From a bacterium (GTDB lineage Bacteria; Hinthialibacterota; Hinthialibacteria; H5-UNCL2), in the NCBI GenBank assembly GCA_015075175.1, contig JABTUV010000007.1, positions 1-64,000 on the forward strand: a DNA stretch of 64,000 bases, in the 5' to 3' direction. This document shows positions 27,045 to 36,181 of the stretch, piece by piece. Position numbers and translations under genes: made by a program. The notes beneath the pieces were generated by a model. That model did no database searches. It was not told the origin of the DNA and saw only the letters and a list, made by a program, of their open reading frames with translations. Numbering within the stretch: the first letter of the stretch is position 1; each line of letters starts with the position of its first letter.

Positions 27045-30000
27045 ATGTTTCCATCCCACACGCGCGTTTTCGTTCTCGTCGGTTTTCTTATGTTAACGTT
27101 AATAACAAGGGCCGAAACGGTCTTTCAGGCGGGCGACTTCGAATCGGTGAGCCTGTCCGAGCTGCCGGCCTGGCCGCTTCCCCTCCCCCGCCAACTGCGC
27201 ACCGCCCTGGGACCGGAATGGTCCCCGGACGCGCGCACTTGGGGCCCCCGCGCCGACTGGCAGCAGCCCGACGCGCTGCCGGAAAGCGGCCTCCTCATCC
27301 TCGTTGCCGACCCCCCTGCGGAGGTGGCTGCCAAACTTGCTACACCTCTGCGGCAGTTCCTGTCGCGCGGCGGCGGCCTGCTCGTCACGCACCGTGCCAC
27401 GCGCGCCCTCGCCGCGCTCGGCATCGACCCCCGCCCCAACGATGAAGAGCAGTACTCCTACAGCGCGCGCGACTATGCCTGGGGCTTCTCCGTCGCGCCC
27501 GACGCCGCCGGCCATCCTCTCTTCGCCGGCCTGTCGCCGGTCAGCGCGACCCGTCCCCACGACTTCTTCATCGCGCAGACGGCTGAGGCGCAGTCCGTCG
27601 TCTTCAGCCGCTACATGAACAACCGCCCCGCCGCCGGCCAAGTCCTGGCTACCTACTGCCGCCGCGAGGGCCGCGAGTTCATGAGCTACGCCCAATGCAC
27701 CCTGATCGAGTGGACGGTCGGCGAGGGGCGCGTCCTCTCCATCGGCATCCCGCTCTTTCCCGCCGGCCGATCCAACCCGGCGACCGAGCCTAATCGACAG
27801 CGCTTTCTGGCCAACGTCATGGCCTATCTCAATCCCAAGGGCCTACCCGTGCGGCTCCTGGCGCCGGCGGAGGACGCCAAGCCGCCGCGGCTCGCCGCCT
27901 GCGACGAACTGGCCGCCCCGACCGGCGGCAAGGCGGATATCTCCGTGCCCGCGGGCGCCCGCCGCTTCGACGGCGTGCCCGGCGTCCTCCACAACGAGGG
28001 CCTGGGCGTTCCCGGCTTCTCCCTCCGTTTGCCGCTGCAACCGGGCGCCTACCGCATGACCGTCGCCTACCAGGAGACCGGCGTCGGGATGCGCGTCTTT
28101 CTCCAGGTCGATGGCCGCGACCGGGGCCTCTTCTTCGTCCCCTCCTACGACGTCGGGCCGCCCTGGGCCACGCGCAAGTTCAGCCGCGATTTCGTCATCC
28201 AGAAGAGCGGCGAGCACACGGTGGGACTGGAGATCGAAGAGGGCGCGGGCGCGGTCGTGCTTGATGCGCTGTCCATCGAGAAGCTTCCCATGCCCACGGC
28301 GCGCGACTGGAGCCGGGACGAGACCGCCGGAAGGCCCGCCATCGACGCCTGGGGCTGGTACGCGCCCGTCAGCTACCAGCGTCCTACCGAGTTCGGCGTC
28401 GATCTCGCCTACATGAAGCGCCGCGTCATCGACGAGAGCTGCACCTGGGGCAGCAACATGGTCGAGCTGTTCCACGACCACTTCTTCCCCTTCAGCAGCT
28501 GGTACATGCCCTGGGACGAGAGCGATCCCAAACGCCCCCGGTCCTATCGCTACGTGAAAAACCCCCACTGGGGACCCGAGGACTTTCTGGGCATGGCCCG
28601 TTACTGCCATGAGCGCGATATGCTGTTGCACTGGTACCACTTCACCGGCGGCACCCAGACTACCGCCGACAAGCTGGCGCTCCTGGCGAAAGCTGCCGAC
28701 GACTACGGCGACGCCCTGGAGATGCCCCCGGATGACCTCATGGATGGGATGGGCCTGGAGACCTTTGTCATTCCCCCCCAACAGGTCGGCGAGACCATCC
28801 TGCCCTACAATCCGGGTTATTATCTCTACGATCTGAACCGCAGCACGACCGAGGCGCTCTCGTTCTTCTCCCCCTCGACCATGTGCGCCCACGCCTGGGA
28901 GCCGGAGGGCTACGACGACGCCTATCCCATCGTCTATCCCTCCGGCGACGGCCAGGAATACTACTGGCGGCGCTATCCCAATCCGGCCAACGGGCAGCAA
29001 CGGCTCGGCTACCAAGCCGACTGCCGCATCCGCCGCCCGCCCGCCGGTCCTTTCAAAGACACCTGGTTCTTCGGCGGCGGCTGCCATCCCGACTGGGTCG
29101 TCAAACAGTGCTTCGATTTCCTGCGCGACGCCTATCTTGATCCGCCCACGGGCATGGGCAGCGCCGTCTGGTGGATTACGGAAGTCGAGGAGATCACCGA
29201 CGACCCCATGCGGCGGATCGTCTATGCCGCCAGCATGGACCCCATCCGCGCGGCGCTGGCGTTCGATCTGGGCACGACCGGCGTCGGCGGCTTCTTCGAC
29301 CAGACCGCCGCCAAGCACCCCGACATCTCCACTCGCCGCGAGACCATCTGGCGGCCGCGCCTCGACCGCCCCTACACCGATCACGTCCTGCAGAACAACT
29401 ACTTTCGTCTTTACATCCCCGCCGACGGCTCGCCCGAGGTGCTCGATTTCGACCCGACGGGCACGGCGCATTTTGATTTCAACAGCATGGCGGTGCGAAT
29501 TTCCGATCGGTTGATCGAAGACGGGAAGGCGGGCGCGACCCCGGAGATCACGATCCAGGAGACCGGCGGCGTAACCGCCGCAATTCATTCCCGCCGGCAA
29601 GACGGTGAACAACGCGGCTATTACACGATCGCAGATTTGCCCATGTTCACCATCGACCTGGGCGGCCCGGATTCGCATTCCTGGACGCTGAATCTCGCCG
29701 CTTACGAAAGCCGCGAGCCGTCGCCGGCCGACCATGCCGTGTACTGCGTGGATAAGGACGGCGTATTGCCGTCGCTGCTGGTCGTCGGCGACCTCGATGT
29801 GAAGGAGGGCCGCATCGTCGTAACACGTCCTTGCCAAGTGGCCGTCGCGCTTCAAGCGCCACCTTATCTTTCCAGGGCGAACCTGCTGGAAATCGTGAAC
29901 GCCACGCCTTCCCAAACGCGCGACGGCGAAAATATCACCGTTACTGCGACCGGCGCGCCGCGCGCAACCCTGGTAAACCTCACGACGCAATTGGATCGCC

Positions 30001-30641
30001 CCCGCTGGGTGCAAGAGCGCGGCTGGTGGTGGTATCGGGGGATTCAACCCAGTCAGCAAGGAAGTCGGGCTTTTGTGAAAGCCTACACGGCCCCCGGCGA
30101 TAGCGTGCAGATTCGTCCCTACGGCTTTCTGCCCGAGGGCGTGAAGTTCGCGTGGGGCAGCCAGTACGTCCTGACCTTCCGCGACGTGAAGCGTTCGGGC
30201 GAGACCGTGACGCTGACCGCGCGCGTCCTGCGCACCACGCCGTGGGTGTTTGCGCCGCGACTGGAATTTGAGAAACCGATCGCCTCCGTGACGCTCGATG
30301 GGGCGCCGTGGTTCTATTTCGACGGCTCGTATCTCATGCTGCCCAACGTGATGGGCGACTACCGGCTTGAGCTGAAGCTGGGGACGGCGGCGACGCCCAC
30401 GCTGGCGCGGACGCAAGGCGTCCCCAGCGCCTTCAAGTGGGAGAATGAGATACTAAGTCTCAATATCGGCAATCCCGGCCACATCAAGCAGGCCGCGAGC
30501 GGCGAGGAGCACTACGCGCTCCTGCGCCATCCGGGACGCAGCGTCGCTGGAGTCACGGGCGCGCGTCTCGTACGCAAGGGTAAGGAGGGGAGCATTCTAG
30601 CGGGCCCGCCGGGGAACTGGGCGGTCGCCTTTAAGCCGTAG
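27045..30641 (+). CDS. Large secreted glycosidase-like protein, 1198 aa
   Basis: The start at 27045 gives a signal peptide (HTRVFVLVGFLMLTLITRA, then ETVF). The first 270 residues resemble a glutamine-amidotransferase-like (ThuA-type) fold (SRGGGLLVTHRATRALAALG). A malectin/CBM-like beta domain follows (VPAGARRFDGVPG, then GVGMRVFLQVDGRD). The central 500 residues are rich in Trp, Tyr and acidic residues (SCTWGSNMVELFHDHFF, then YCHERDMLLHWYHFTG), as in TIM-barrel glycosidases. The C-terminal third is beta-rich. The family is not one I can name, and catalytic residues are not assigned. The gene is monocistronic, flanked by repeats on both sides. Confidence 0.75.
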   Translation: MFPSHTRVFVLVGFLMLTLITRAETVFQAGDFESVSLSELPAWPLPLPRQLRTALGPEWSPDARTWGPRADWQQPDALPESGLLILVADPPAEVAAKLATPLRQFLSRGGGLLVTHRATRALAALGIDPRPNDEEQYSYSARDYAWGFSVAPDAAGHPLFAGLSPVSATRPHDFFIAQTAEAQSVVFSRYMNNRPAAGQVLATYCRREGREFMSYAQCTLIEWTVGEGRVLSIGIPLFPAGRSNPATEPNRQRFLANVMAYLNPKGLPVRLLAPAEDAKPPRLAACDELAAPTGGKADISVPAGARRFDGVPGVLHNEGLGVPGFSLRLPLQPGAYRMTVAYQETGVGMRVFLQVDGRDRGLFFVPSYDVGPPWATRKFSRDFVIQKSGEHTVGLEIEEGAGAVVLDALSIEKLPMPTARDWSRDETAGRPAIDAWGWYAPVSYQRPTEFGVDLAYMKRRVIDESCTWGSNMVELFHDHFFPFSSWYMPWDESDPKRPRSYRYVKNPHWGPEDFLGMARYCHERDMLLHWYHFTGGTQTTADKLALLAKAADDYGDALEMPPDDLMDGMGLETFVIPPQQVGETILPYNPGYYLYDLNRSTTEALSFFSPSTMCAHAWEPEGYDDAYPIVYPSGDGQEYYWRRYPNPANGQQRLGYQADCRIRRPPAGPFKDTWFFGGGCHPDWVVKQCFDFLRDAYLDPPTGMGSAVWWITEVEEITDDPMRRIVYAASMDPIRAALAFDLGTTGVGGFFDQTAAKHPDISTRRETIWRPRLDRPYTDHVLQNNYFRLYIPADGSPEVLDFDPTGTAHFDFNSMAVRISDRLIEDGKAGATPEITIQETGGVTAAIHSRRQDGEQRGYYTIADLPMFTIDLGGPDSHSWTLNLAAYESREPSPADHAVYCVDKDGVLPSLLVVGDLDVKEGRIVVTRPCQVAVALQAPPYLSRANLLEIVNATPSQTRDGENITVTATGAPRATLVNLTTQLDRPRWVQERGWWWYRGIQPSQQGSRAFVKAYTAPGDSVQIRPYGFLPEGVKFAWGSQYVLTFRDVKRSGETVTLTARVLRTTPWVFAPRLEFEKPIASVTLDGAPWFYFDGSYLMLPNVMGDYRLELKLGTAATPTLARTQGVPSAFKWENEILSLNIGNPGHIKQAASGEEHYALLRHPGRSVAGVTGARLVRKGKEGSILAGPPGNWAVAFKP

Positions 30642-30980
30642 CGCCGGCGTCCCGCCGGCTTGCGTGTGGGAATCCTGCCCACACGCTTCGTGGCCAATGG
30701 ACCGGCGCGCCGGACGGAAGTACTTTTTTCCCTCGTCGAATCGATTTTTCTGGACTTGCCGGCCGGTTATGTTAGCGTTCACACGGTCGTCGCAGAAATG
30801 CGGTTCGATCTCCCCCCGAACGACGTTCAAGTTACAGGTACTACCGTGCCCCTGCCCGGGACCCAGAGTCCCAAACCTACCGTGCTCCTGCCCTTCCTAT
30901 CCGCTTCGCCCGGCGGACCCTAGCGTCGCAAGACCTGCGGTCCGCCGGGCCGCACCTCGCGGTCCTTTGGTGCGCTCCCA

Positions 30981-31176
30981 GCTGTCATCTCGACCGCAGC
31001 TGTCATTCCGACCACAGCTGTCATTCCGACCGCAGCTGTCATTCCGACCACAGCTGTCATTCCGACCGCAGCTGTCATTTCGACCGCAGCTGTCATTTCG
31101 ACCGAAGGGAGAAATCTTCTCTGCCATCCACCGGCCCTGCGCGCAAACAGGATTTCTCCCTGCGGTCGAAATGACA
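30981..31176. repeat. Family A repeat cluster
   Basis: Seven head-to-tail copies of AGCTGTCATTYCGACC, alternating CCGCAGC and CCACAGC linkers, lead into the full element (TTTCGACCGAAGGGAGAAATC) and its inverted partner ending GGTCGAAATGACAG. The 570-base gap 30642-31212 contains nothing else I can support. Confidence 0.88.
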
Positions 31177-31212
31177 GAGACGCGCAACGCTGCCCGTCGT
31201 TCGCGCCGATGT

Positions 31213-32606
31213 TCACGAGCGGCGCGCGCGGCGCGCCGGAACCGCCCCGCCCTGCGGGCCCCACAGCGGCTCGGCCAACTGCACCTCCCACGCCGCGTAA
31301 GCCTCCTGCATCTGCTTGAGATCCGCCGGCTTTTGCACCGACAGGTCGCGGCTTTCTCCGACGTCTTCGGCCAGATCGAACAGCCCCTGCCCATCGCGCG
31401 CCACCGTCCATTTCAGGTTGCCTGACCGGATGGCGCGCTGCTCGCCGAACCGCCAATACAGGAAATCATGGGGACCCAACCGCCCCGACAACTGACCCGT
31501 GAGGAACGGCAAAAGGTCCTCGCCGTCCATGCGCCGATCCGACGGCGCCTTGGCCCCAACCGCCGCAAGCGCCGTCGCAAACACATCCATCGCGATGACC
31601 GACTGGTCGTAAACCCGTCCGCCGCGCAGCTGGGAGGGCCAGCGCAGAAGAAACGGCACGCGAATCCCGCCCTCCCACGTGGTCCCCTTCACGCCCCGCA
31701 GCGGCAGGTTGTTGGACCCGTTCGCCCCCGTCGGCCCGCCGTTGTCGGAGAGGAAAAACACCAGCGTATCCTCCGCCAGCCCGCAATCGGACAACGTCGA
31801 GAGGACCCGGCCGATGCCCTCGTCCATGGCCGCCAGCATTCCCGCCATCCTGCGACGCCGGAGGTTCTGGATGTCTCGGAAGGAGTCCGTGAATCGCGGC
31901 GGCGGCGCCAGCGGCGTGTGTACCGCGTTGTAGGCGAGATAAAGAAAGAACGGTTCCGCGCGATGGCGAGTAATGAAGTCCGACGCCTCGCGGCTGAAAG
32001 CGTCCGTCAGGTACTCCTTCTCCTCGACCGCCTCACGCCCGCGATAGATGGGCCGCAGGTTGGGCCGCGAGAGGTCCAGATAGGCGTGAGCGCCGCCCAG
32101 AAAGCCGAAGTAGTCGTGAAACCCCGGCTCATGGGATGATACTCCGCCGTCTCGCCCAGATGCCACTTGCCTACAAGGCCGGTCCGGTATCCCTCTCTCG
32201 CCAGAAGTTCGGGCAGCGTGACCTCCGACACGGGCAGCCCGATCGGCCTGCCCTCGCTCATGCTGTTGGGGCCGGGATTGAACTCGTGCCCGTAGCGCTG
32301 CTGGTAGCGGCCCGTCAGGAGTCCCGCGCGCGTGGGACTGCATACCGGGCATGTGACGTAGCCGTTGCTGAAGCGCACGCTCTCCCCGGCCAGGCGGTCC
32401 AGGTTGGGCGTCGGGATGTCGCGGCAGCCGTGAAACCCCACGTCCGCGTATCCCAGGTCGTCGGCCAGGATCAGCAGCACGTTGGGCCTGCGGGCCGGTG
32501 CAGTCGCGCGCTGCGCGCTCCGCGGCGCGCAGCCCAGAAGCGATGCTGCGGCCGCTCCGGCGGTTACGGAAAGAAACTGACGGCGGGAGAAATCGGCGAG
32601 GGACAT
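31213..32606 (-). CDS. Tat-exported arylsulfatase-type lipoprotein, one frameshift
   Basis: A sulfatase of about 464 residues. The N-terminus has a twin-Arg signal (FSRRQFLSVTAG) and a lipobox (SLLGC), so it is probably Tat-exported and lipidated. Metal-binding Asp-Asp is in LLILADDLGYADVG. CSPTR, at Cys89, is the CxPxR site converted to formylglycine. GKWHLGE, LSDNGGPTGANG and the C-terminal GGIRVPFLLRWP follow family order. Near 32127 one base is missing in a GGGGTTT run, joining HPMSRG to FHDYFGFLGG. It would remove sulfate esters from polysaccharides. No formylglycine-generating enzyme is visible. Confidence 0.9.
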
Positions 32607-32668
32607 GTGACAGAACCCCCTTTGGCGAAACCGGATGCAATTTGAGCTTGTTGTCCTTGTGACCAAGG

Positions 32669-32798
32669 CTGTCATTTCGACCGAAGGGAGAAATCTGTCC
32701 CCTGGCGACCGGCCCTCCGCGTCAACAAGATTTCTCCCTTCGGTCGAAATGACAGGACGCTTCGGTCGAAATGACAGGACGCCTCGGTCGAAATGACA
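32669..32798. repeat. Family A repeat cluster
   Basis: A full inverted pair (CTGTCATTTCGACCGAAGGG and its complement near 32735-32753) followed by two extra copies of the right half spaced about 22 bases apart. It lies upstream of the radical SAM gene. Confidence 0.88.
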
Positions 32799-32844
32799 CC
32801 TACTTTGGCCGGGCTCCGCCGCCGCTGCGGAGGAACCACGTGCC

Positions 32845-32874
32845 TTGACACTTCTCCGAGTTATGCGCTAATCT
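32845..32874 (+). promoter_or_regulatory. Candidate promoter of the radical SAM operon
   Basis: A perfect TTGACA (32845-32850), 18 bases, then TAATCT (32869-32874), about 45 bases before the GTG start. Confidence 0.6.
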
Positions 32875-32919
32875 AACCCAGAAGGACGCGGCCCCGCAAG
32901 GGTTACGAAAGGACTTCCC

Positions 32920-34596
32920 GTGGCCAGAGTCGCCTTGGCGGCCATGTACGACGAGTATTGCCTGGGCATCCGCTACCTGTCCGCTTACCTGTCGGCCCAC
33001 GGACACCAGACCCACGTCTTCATCCTCAAAGACCTCAACCGCCTCAAGCGCCCCTGGGGCGATCCGTCCGACGGCGGTTACTATTACGACCCCTGCGCCG
33101 TCAGCGCGAAGGAGATCCAGCTCTTCACCGACGCCGTCGCCGCATTCAAGCCGGACCTCGTGGGCATCTCACTGGCCAGCAACTTCCTCGGGCTGGCCGA
33201 ACGCCTCACGCGCGAGTTGCGCTCGCGCCTCTCCGTCCCCGTCGCCTGGGGCGGCATCGAGCCGACCATCAATCCCGAGTACGGCATCACGGTCGCCGAC
33301 TTCCTCTGCGTGGGCGAGGGTGAACAGAGCGCGCTGGAGCTGGTCGAGTCATTGACTCGCGGCGGCGACGGCCGGGGCATCCCCGGCATCTGGTCGCGCC
33401 GCGGCGACGCCATCCAGCGCATGGAGCCTCGCCCCTACGAGCAGGACCTGGACAGGTTCCCCTTCCCCGATTTTGAGGAGAAGAACACCACGCTGGTGGA
33501 GGACGACCGCGTCTTCGCCGGGCATTATCCCCCTGACAGCCGCCTCCGCCACAGCATGATGGTCATCTCCCAGCGCGGCTGCCCTTACTCCTGCACCTTC
33601 TGCTGCAACAACGTCCTGCGCGACATCGTCGGCAAACAGCACTACCTACGCCGCCGCTCGGTCGAGAACTTCATCGCCGAAATGGAGCAGCGCAAGAGAC
33701 GCCAGCCCTCGCTCAATATCGTCGAGATCGAGGACGACGTCTTCACCCTGGACAAGAAGTGGATGCGCCGCTTCGCCGAGCTCTACAAGGAAAAAATCGG
33801 CCTTCCCTTCTGGTGTTACACCTACCCCAAGGTGTGCGACCGCGAAATGATGACCATGCTGGCCGAGGCGGGCATGTTCTCGGTGACTATGGGGATGCAA
33901 TCGGGCAGCGAGCGGCTGCTGGCGGACGTGTACGGCCGCCGCACGACGAAGGAGGAAGTGATCCGCGGCGCCAGGATCATTCACGAACTCGGCCTCAATC
34001 TGGTCGTGGACGTGATCGGCTATCATCCCCTGGAGAACGAAGCCGACCTGGCCGAAACGCTGGACGTGCTCCTGGCGCTGCCGACGCCGTACACGATTCA
34101 TCCCATCAACCCGATGTCGTTCTACGGCGGGTTCAAGATTACCGAGATGGCTCGGGAGGCGGGGGTGGACCTGATCTTGGCGCCGGGAACGAACAAGTAT
34201 TACGCCCAGGGACCGCCGGACTACGATCGCTGGGCGGCGCTCTACTACATGTGCCAATTCGCCGAGATTCCGCGCGAAGTCATCCGCGCGCTGGCCGAGG
34301 ATCCGCGCTGGAAGTCGGACCCCGCCACGCTGCGCAAGCTGGCCGACGGCATCCTGGCGCTCGGCAACCACAACGGCGACGTCTATCTGCGCAAGGAGCA
34401 GCGCATCCGGCAACTGGAGGAGGAGCTGGGGGCGCTCCGCGGCAGCCGGCTGGTGCGCTGGGCGTTGGCCTTGCGCGGCCGGCTCGCCCGCATGCGTCCA
34501 GCCAAGAAGAACGGCAAGGGCGATCATGGCCCCTTCGTCCTCACCAGCGAGCAGCCCAGCCTGCCCGCCGTCCCGGATACTCAACCCAATGGCTAG
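32920..34596 (+). CDS. Cobalamin-binding-type radical SAM protein, 558 aa
   Basis: The N-terminal 150 residues form a B12-binding-like Rossmann domain (GIRYLSAYLSAHGHQTHVFI, LVGISLASNFLGLAERLTRE, DFLCVGEGEQSALELV). A radical SAM core follows with CPYSCTFC near residue 223. There is no DxHxxG motif, so cobalamin may be bound base-off or not at all. A C-terminal helical region ends in a coiled coil (RKEQRIRQLEEELGALRG). The start is GTG 32920 after AAAGGA. Its stop overlaps the next radical SAM gene. Substrate unknown; relatives act on sugars, lipids and peptides. Confidence 0.85.
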   Translation: MARVALAAMYDEYCLGIRYLSAYLSAHGHQTHVFILKDLNRLKRPWGDPSDGGYYYDPCAVSAKEIQLFTDAVAAFKPDLVGISLASNFLGLAERLTRELRSRLSVPVAWGGIEPTINPEYGITVADFLCVGEGEQSALELVESLTRGGDGRGIPGIWSRRGDAIQRMEPRPYEQDLDRFPFPDFEEKNTTLVEDDRVFAGHYPPDSRLRHSMMVISQRGCPYSCTFCCNNVLRDIVGKQHYLRRRSVENFIAEMEQRKRRQPSLNIVEIEDDVFTLDKKWMRRFAELYKEKIGLPFWCYTYPKVCDREMMTMLAEAGMFSVTMGMQSGSERLLADVYGRRTTKEEVIRGARIIHELGLNLVVDVIGYHPLENEADLAETLDVLLALPTPYTIHPINPMSFYGGFKITEMAREAGVDLILAPGTNKYYAQGPPDYDRWAALYYMCQFAEIPREVIRALAEDPRWKSDPATLRKLADGILALGNHNGDVYLRKEQRIRQLEEELGALRGSRLVRWALALRGRLARMRPAKKNGKGDHGPFVLTSEQPSLPAVPDTQPNG

Positions 34597-35701
34597 CGTC
34601 CTTACCACGCCCCTCGCCAAGCTGCGCCGCTTCGCTCAGTCCTGGCAGGCGCCCACCTACTATCCGGACGGGCCGCCCTATTATCCCGAGGACATGATCG
34701 TGTTCGTGACCGAGCGCTGCAACATGCGCTGCCACCACTGCATGTTCATCGAGCGCGTGAGTCATCCGGGCGGCGATTTTCCACGCGAGTGGATCGTCGC
34801 GATGGCGAAAAGCATCCCGCCCTTGCGCAGTTGGAACCTGACCGGCGGCGAACCCTTTTTGCGCGCCGACCTGCCCGACCTGCTCGCCGACATCGAGACC
34901 CACAACCGTCCCCGCAAACTCCAAATCAACACCAACGCGCTGCAGACCGAAAAAATCCTGCCCATGGTCGAATCCATGCTGGAGCGGCTCCGGACGACCG
35001 TGCTCCTGCAAGTCTCCATCGACGGCGTGGGACAGACGCACGAGGACATGCGCAACCTGCCCGGCTGCTTCCCGCGCGTCGAACGCACCTTGCAGGAGTT
35101 GGTCAGGCTGCGCGACGCCCGCCCCGACCGCCTCGAGCTGGTCGGCGCCTGCGTTCTCTCCGAGCGCAATTACCGCGAGGTGGATGAAATTATCGCGTAT
35201 ATTTTCGACAAGATGCGCGTCGTCCCCACGTTCGACTTCGTGCGCGGCAGCGGATTCTCGGTTTGGAACCTGCCGGAGCATCTGCAAGTGCACGAGGACC
35301 CGCCCTATTACAAGCTGCCGCCCAAGGAGGCGCTGCCCGAAGTCTACGAGAAGATCCGCGCCTTCAATCGGCGCATGGGCTGCGCGGCGGACTACTACAT
35401 CGCCCACCTCAAGCACCAGATCGAAATGTACCTGACGGAGAAGCCCACCATCCCGTGCATTTCCGCGGGCAGAAGCTACGCGGTGGTCTACTCCGACGGG
35501 CAGGTCGCCGCCTGCGAGTTTACCAGGCCCTTCGCCCACTTGCGCGACTACGACGGGGACCTGTATCGTCTCTGGAACTCGCCCGAGGCGGAAGCCCGGC
35601 GGCGGGAGATTACCCAGTGCTACTGCACGCACGCGTGCTTTCTCACCACAAGTATGGAGAAAAGCCGCCGGGCGCGGCTGCGCCTCTTACGCGACCTGTA
35701 A
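34589..35701 (+). CDS. Radical SAM enzyme with SPASM-like C-terminus, 370 aa
   Basis: The core has CNMRCHHC (4Fe-4S and SAM binding) and the GGEPFLR motif. The C-terminal part holds further cysteines (PCISAGRSYAVVYSDGQVAACEF and then QCYCTHACF), as in SPASM/twitch auxiliary cluster domains. The ATG at 34589 overlaps the stop of the preceding radical SAM gene (ATGGCTAG), so the two are translationally coupled and likely act on one pathway. Peptide- or aminoglycoside-type modification is possible but not shown. No precursor peptide was found next to it. Confidence 0.85.
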   Translation: MASVLTTPLAKLRRFAQSWQAPTYYPDGPPYYPEDMIVFVTERCNMRCHHCMFIERVSHPGGDFPREWIVAMAKSIPPLRSWNLTGGEPFLRADLPDLLADIETHNRPRKLQINTNALQTEKILPMVESMLERLRTTVLLQVSIDGVGQTHEDMRNLPGCFPRVERTLQELVRLRDARPDRLELVGACVLSERNYREVDEIIAYIFDKMRVVPTFDFVRGSGFSVWNLPEHLQVHEDPPYYKLPPKEALPEVYEKIRAFNRRMGCAADYYIAHLKHQIEMYLTEKPTIPCISAGRSYAVVYSDGQVAACEFTRPFAHLRDYDGDLYRLWNSPEAEARRREITQCYCTHACFLTTSMEKSRRARLRLLRDL

Positions 35702-35772
35702 CCGGACGCTCCAAAGCCGCCGTGCCTCTCGATTCGCGTCCCTCGATACGGCGAATACGCCTGCTCGGGACG

Positions 35773-36040
35773 CTACTCGAGGACAAGGCTCTGGTGTCTG
35801 CATGATGGGGCGGAATCGCGCCGTCGTGTCCTACCCGAGGACAAGGTTCTGGTTTCTGCATGATGGGGCGGAATCGCGCTGTCGTGTCCTATCCGAGGAC
35901 AAGGCTCTGGTGTCTGCATGATGGGGCGGAATCGCGCTGTCGTGTCCTACTCGAGGACGCGGCTCTGGTGTCTGCATGATGGGGCGGAATCGCGCTGTCG
36001 CGTCCTACCCGAGGACAAGGTTCTGGTTTCTGACTGGGCG
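35773..36040. repeat. 58 bp tandem array carrying the family D arm
   Basis: Four units starting at 35773, 35831, 35889 and 35947, and a partial fifth at 36005, are exactly 58 bases apart with about 95% identity. Each starts CTACTCGAGGACAAGG (with CCCGAGG or ATCCGAGG variants) and continues CTCTGGTGTCTGCATGATGG. There are no unique spacers. Confidence 0.92.
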
Positions 36041-36063
36041 CCGAATATTCCCGCCATAAGCAC

Positions 36064-36148
36064 AAGTCCGCGTCCTCGAGTAGCGGCCCGACGAGATGTT
36101 ACTGACAACGCGGCTTGTATCTTCGGGCCGCGTATCGAGAGGCGCGCT
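36064..36148. repeat. Family D element
   Basis: GTCCTCGAGTAGCGGCCCG at the left and CGGGCCGCGTATCGAGAGG at the right enclose about 45 bases of other sequence. This is the reverse-oriented arm that closes the 58 bp tandem array. The 480-base gap after the SPASM gene is thus almost wholly repeat. Confidence 0.75.
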
Positions 36149-36181
36149 TGACACCGCCATGTCCCGCTGATTGAATGCCGT

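Noticed and set aside
35773-36040. 58 bp repeats considered as a CRISPR array
   Set aside because: There are no unique spacers; the whole unit is repeated.
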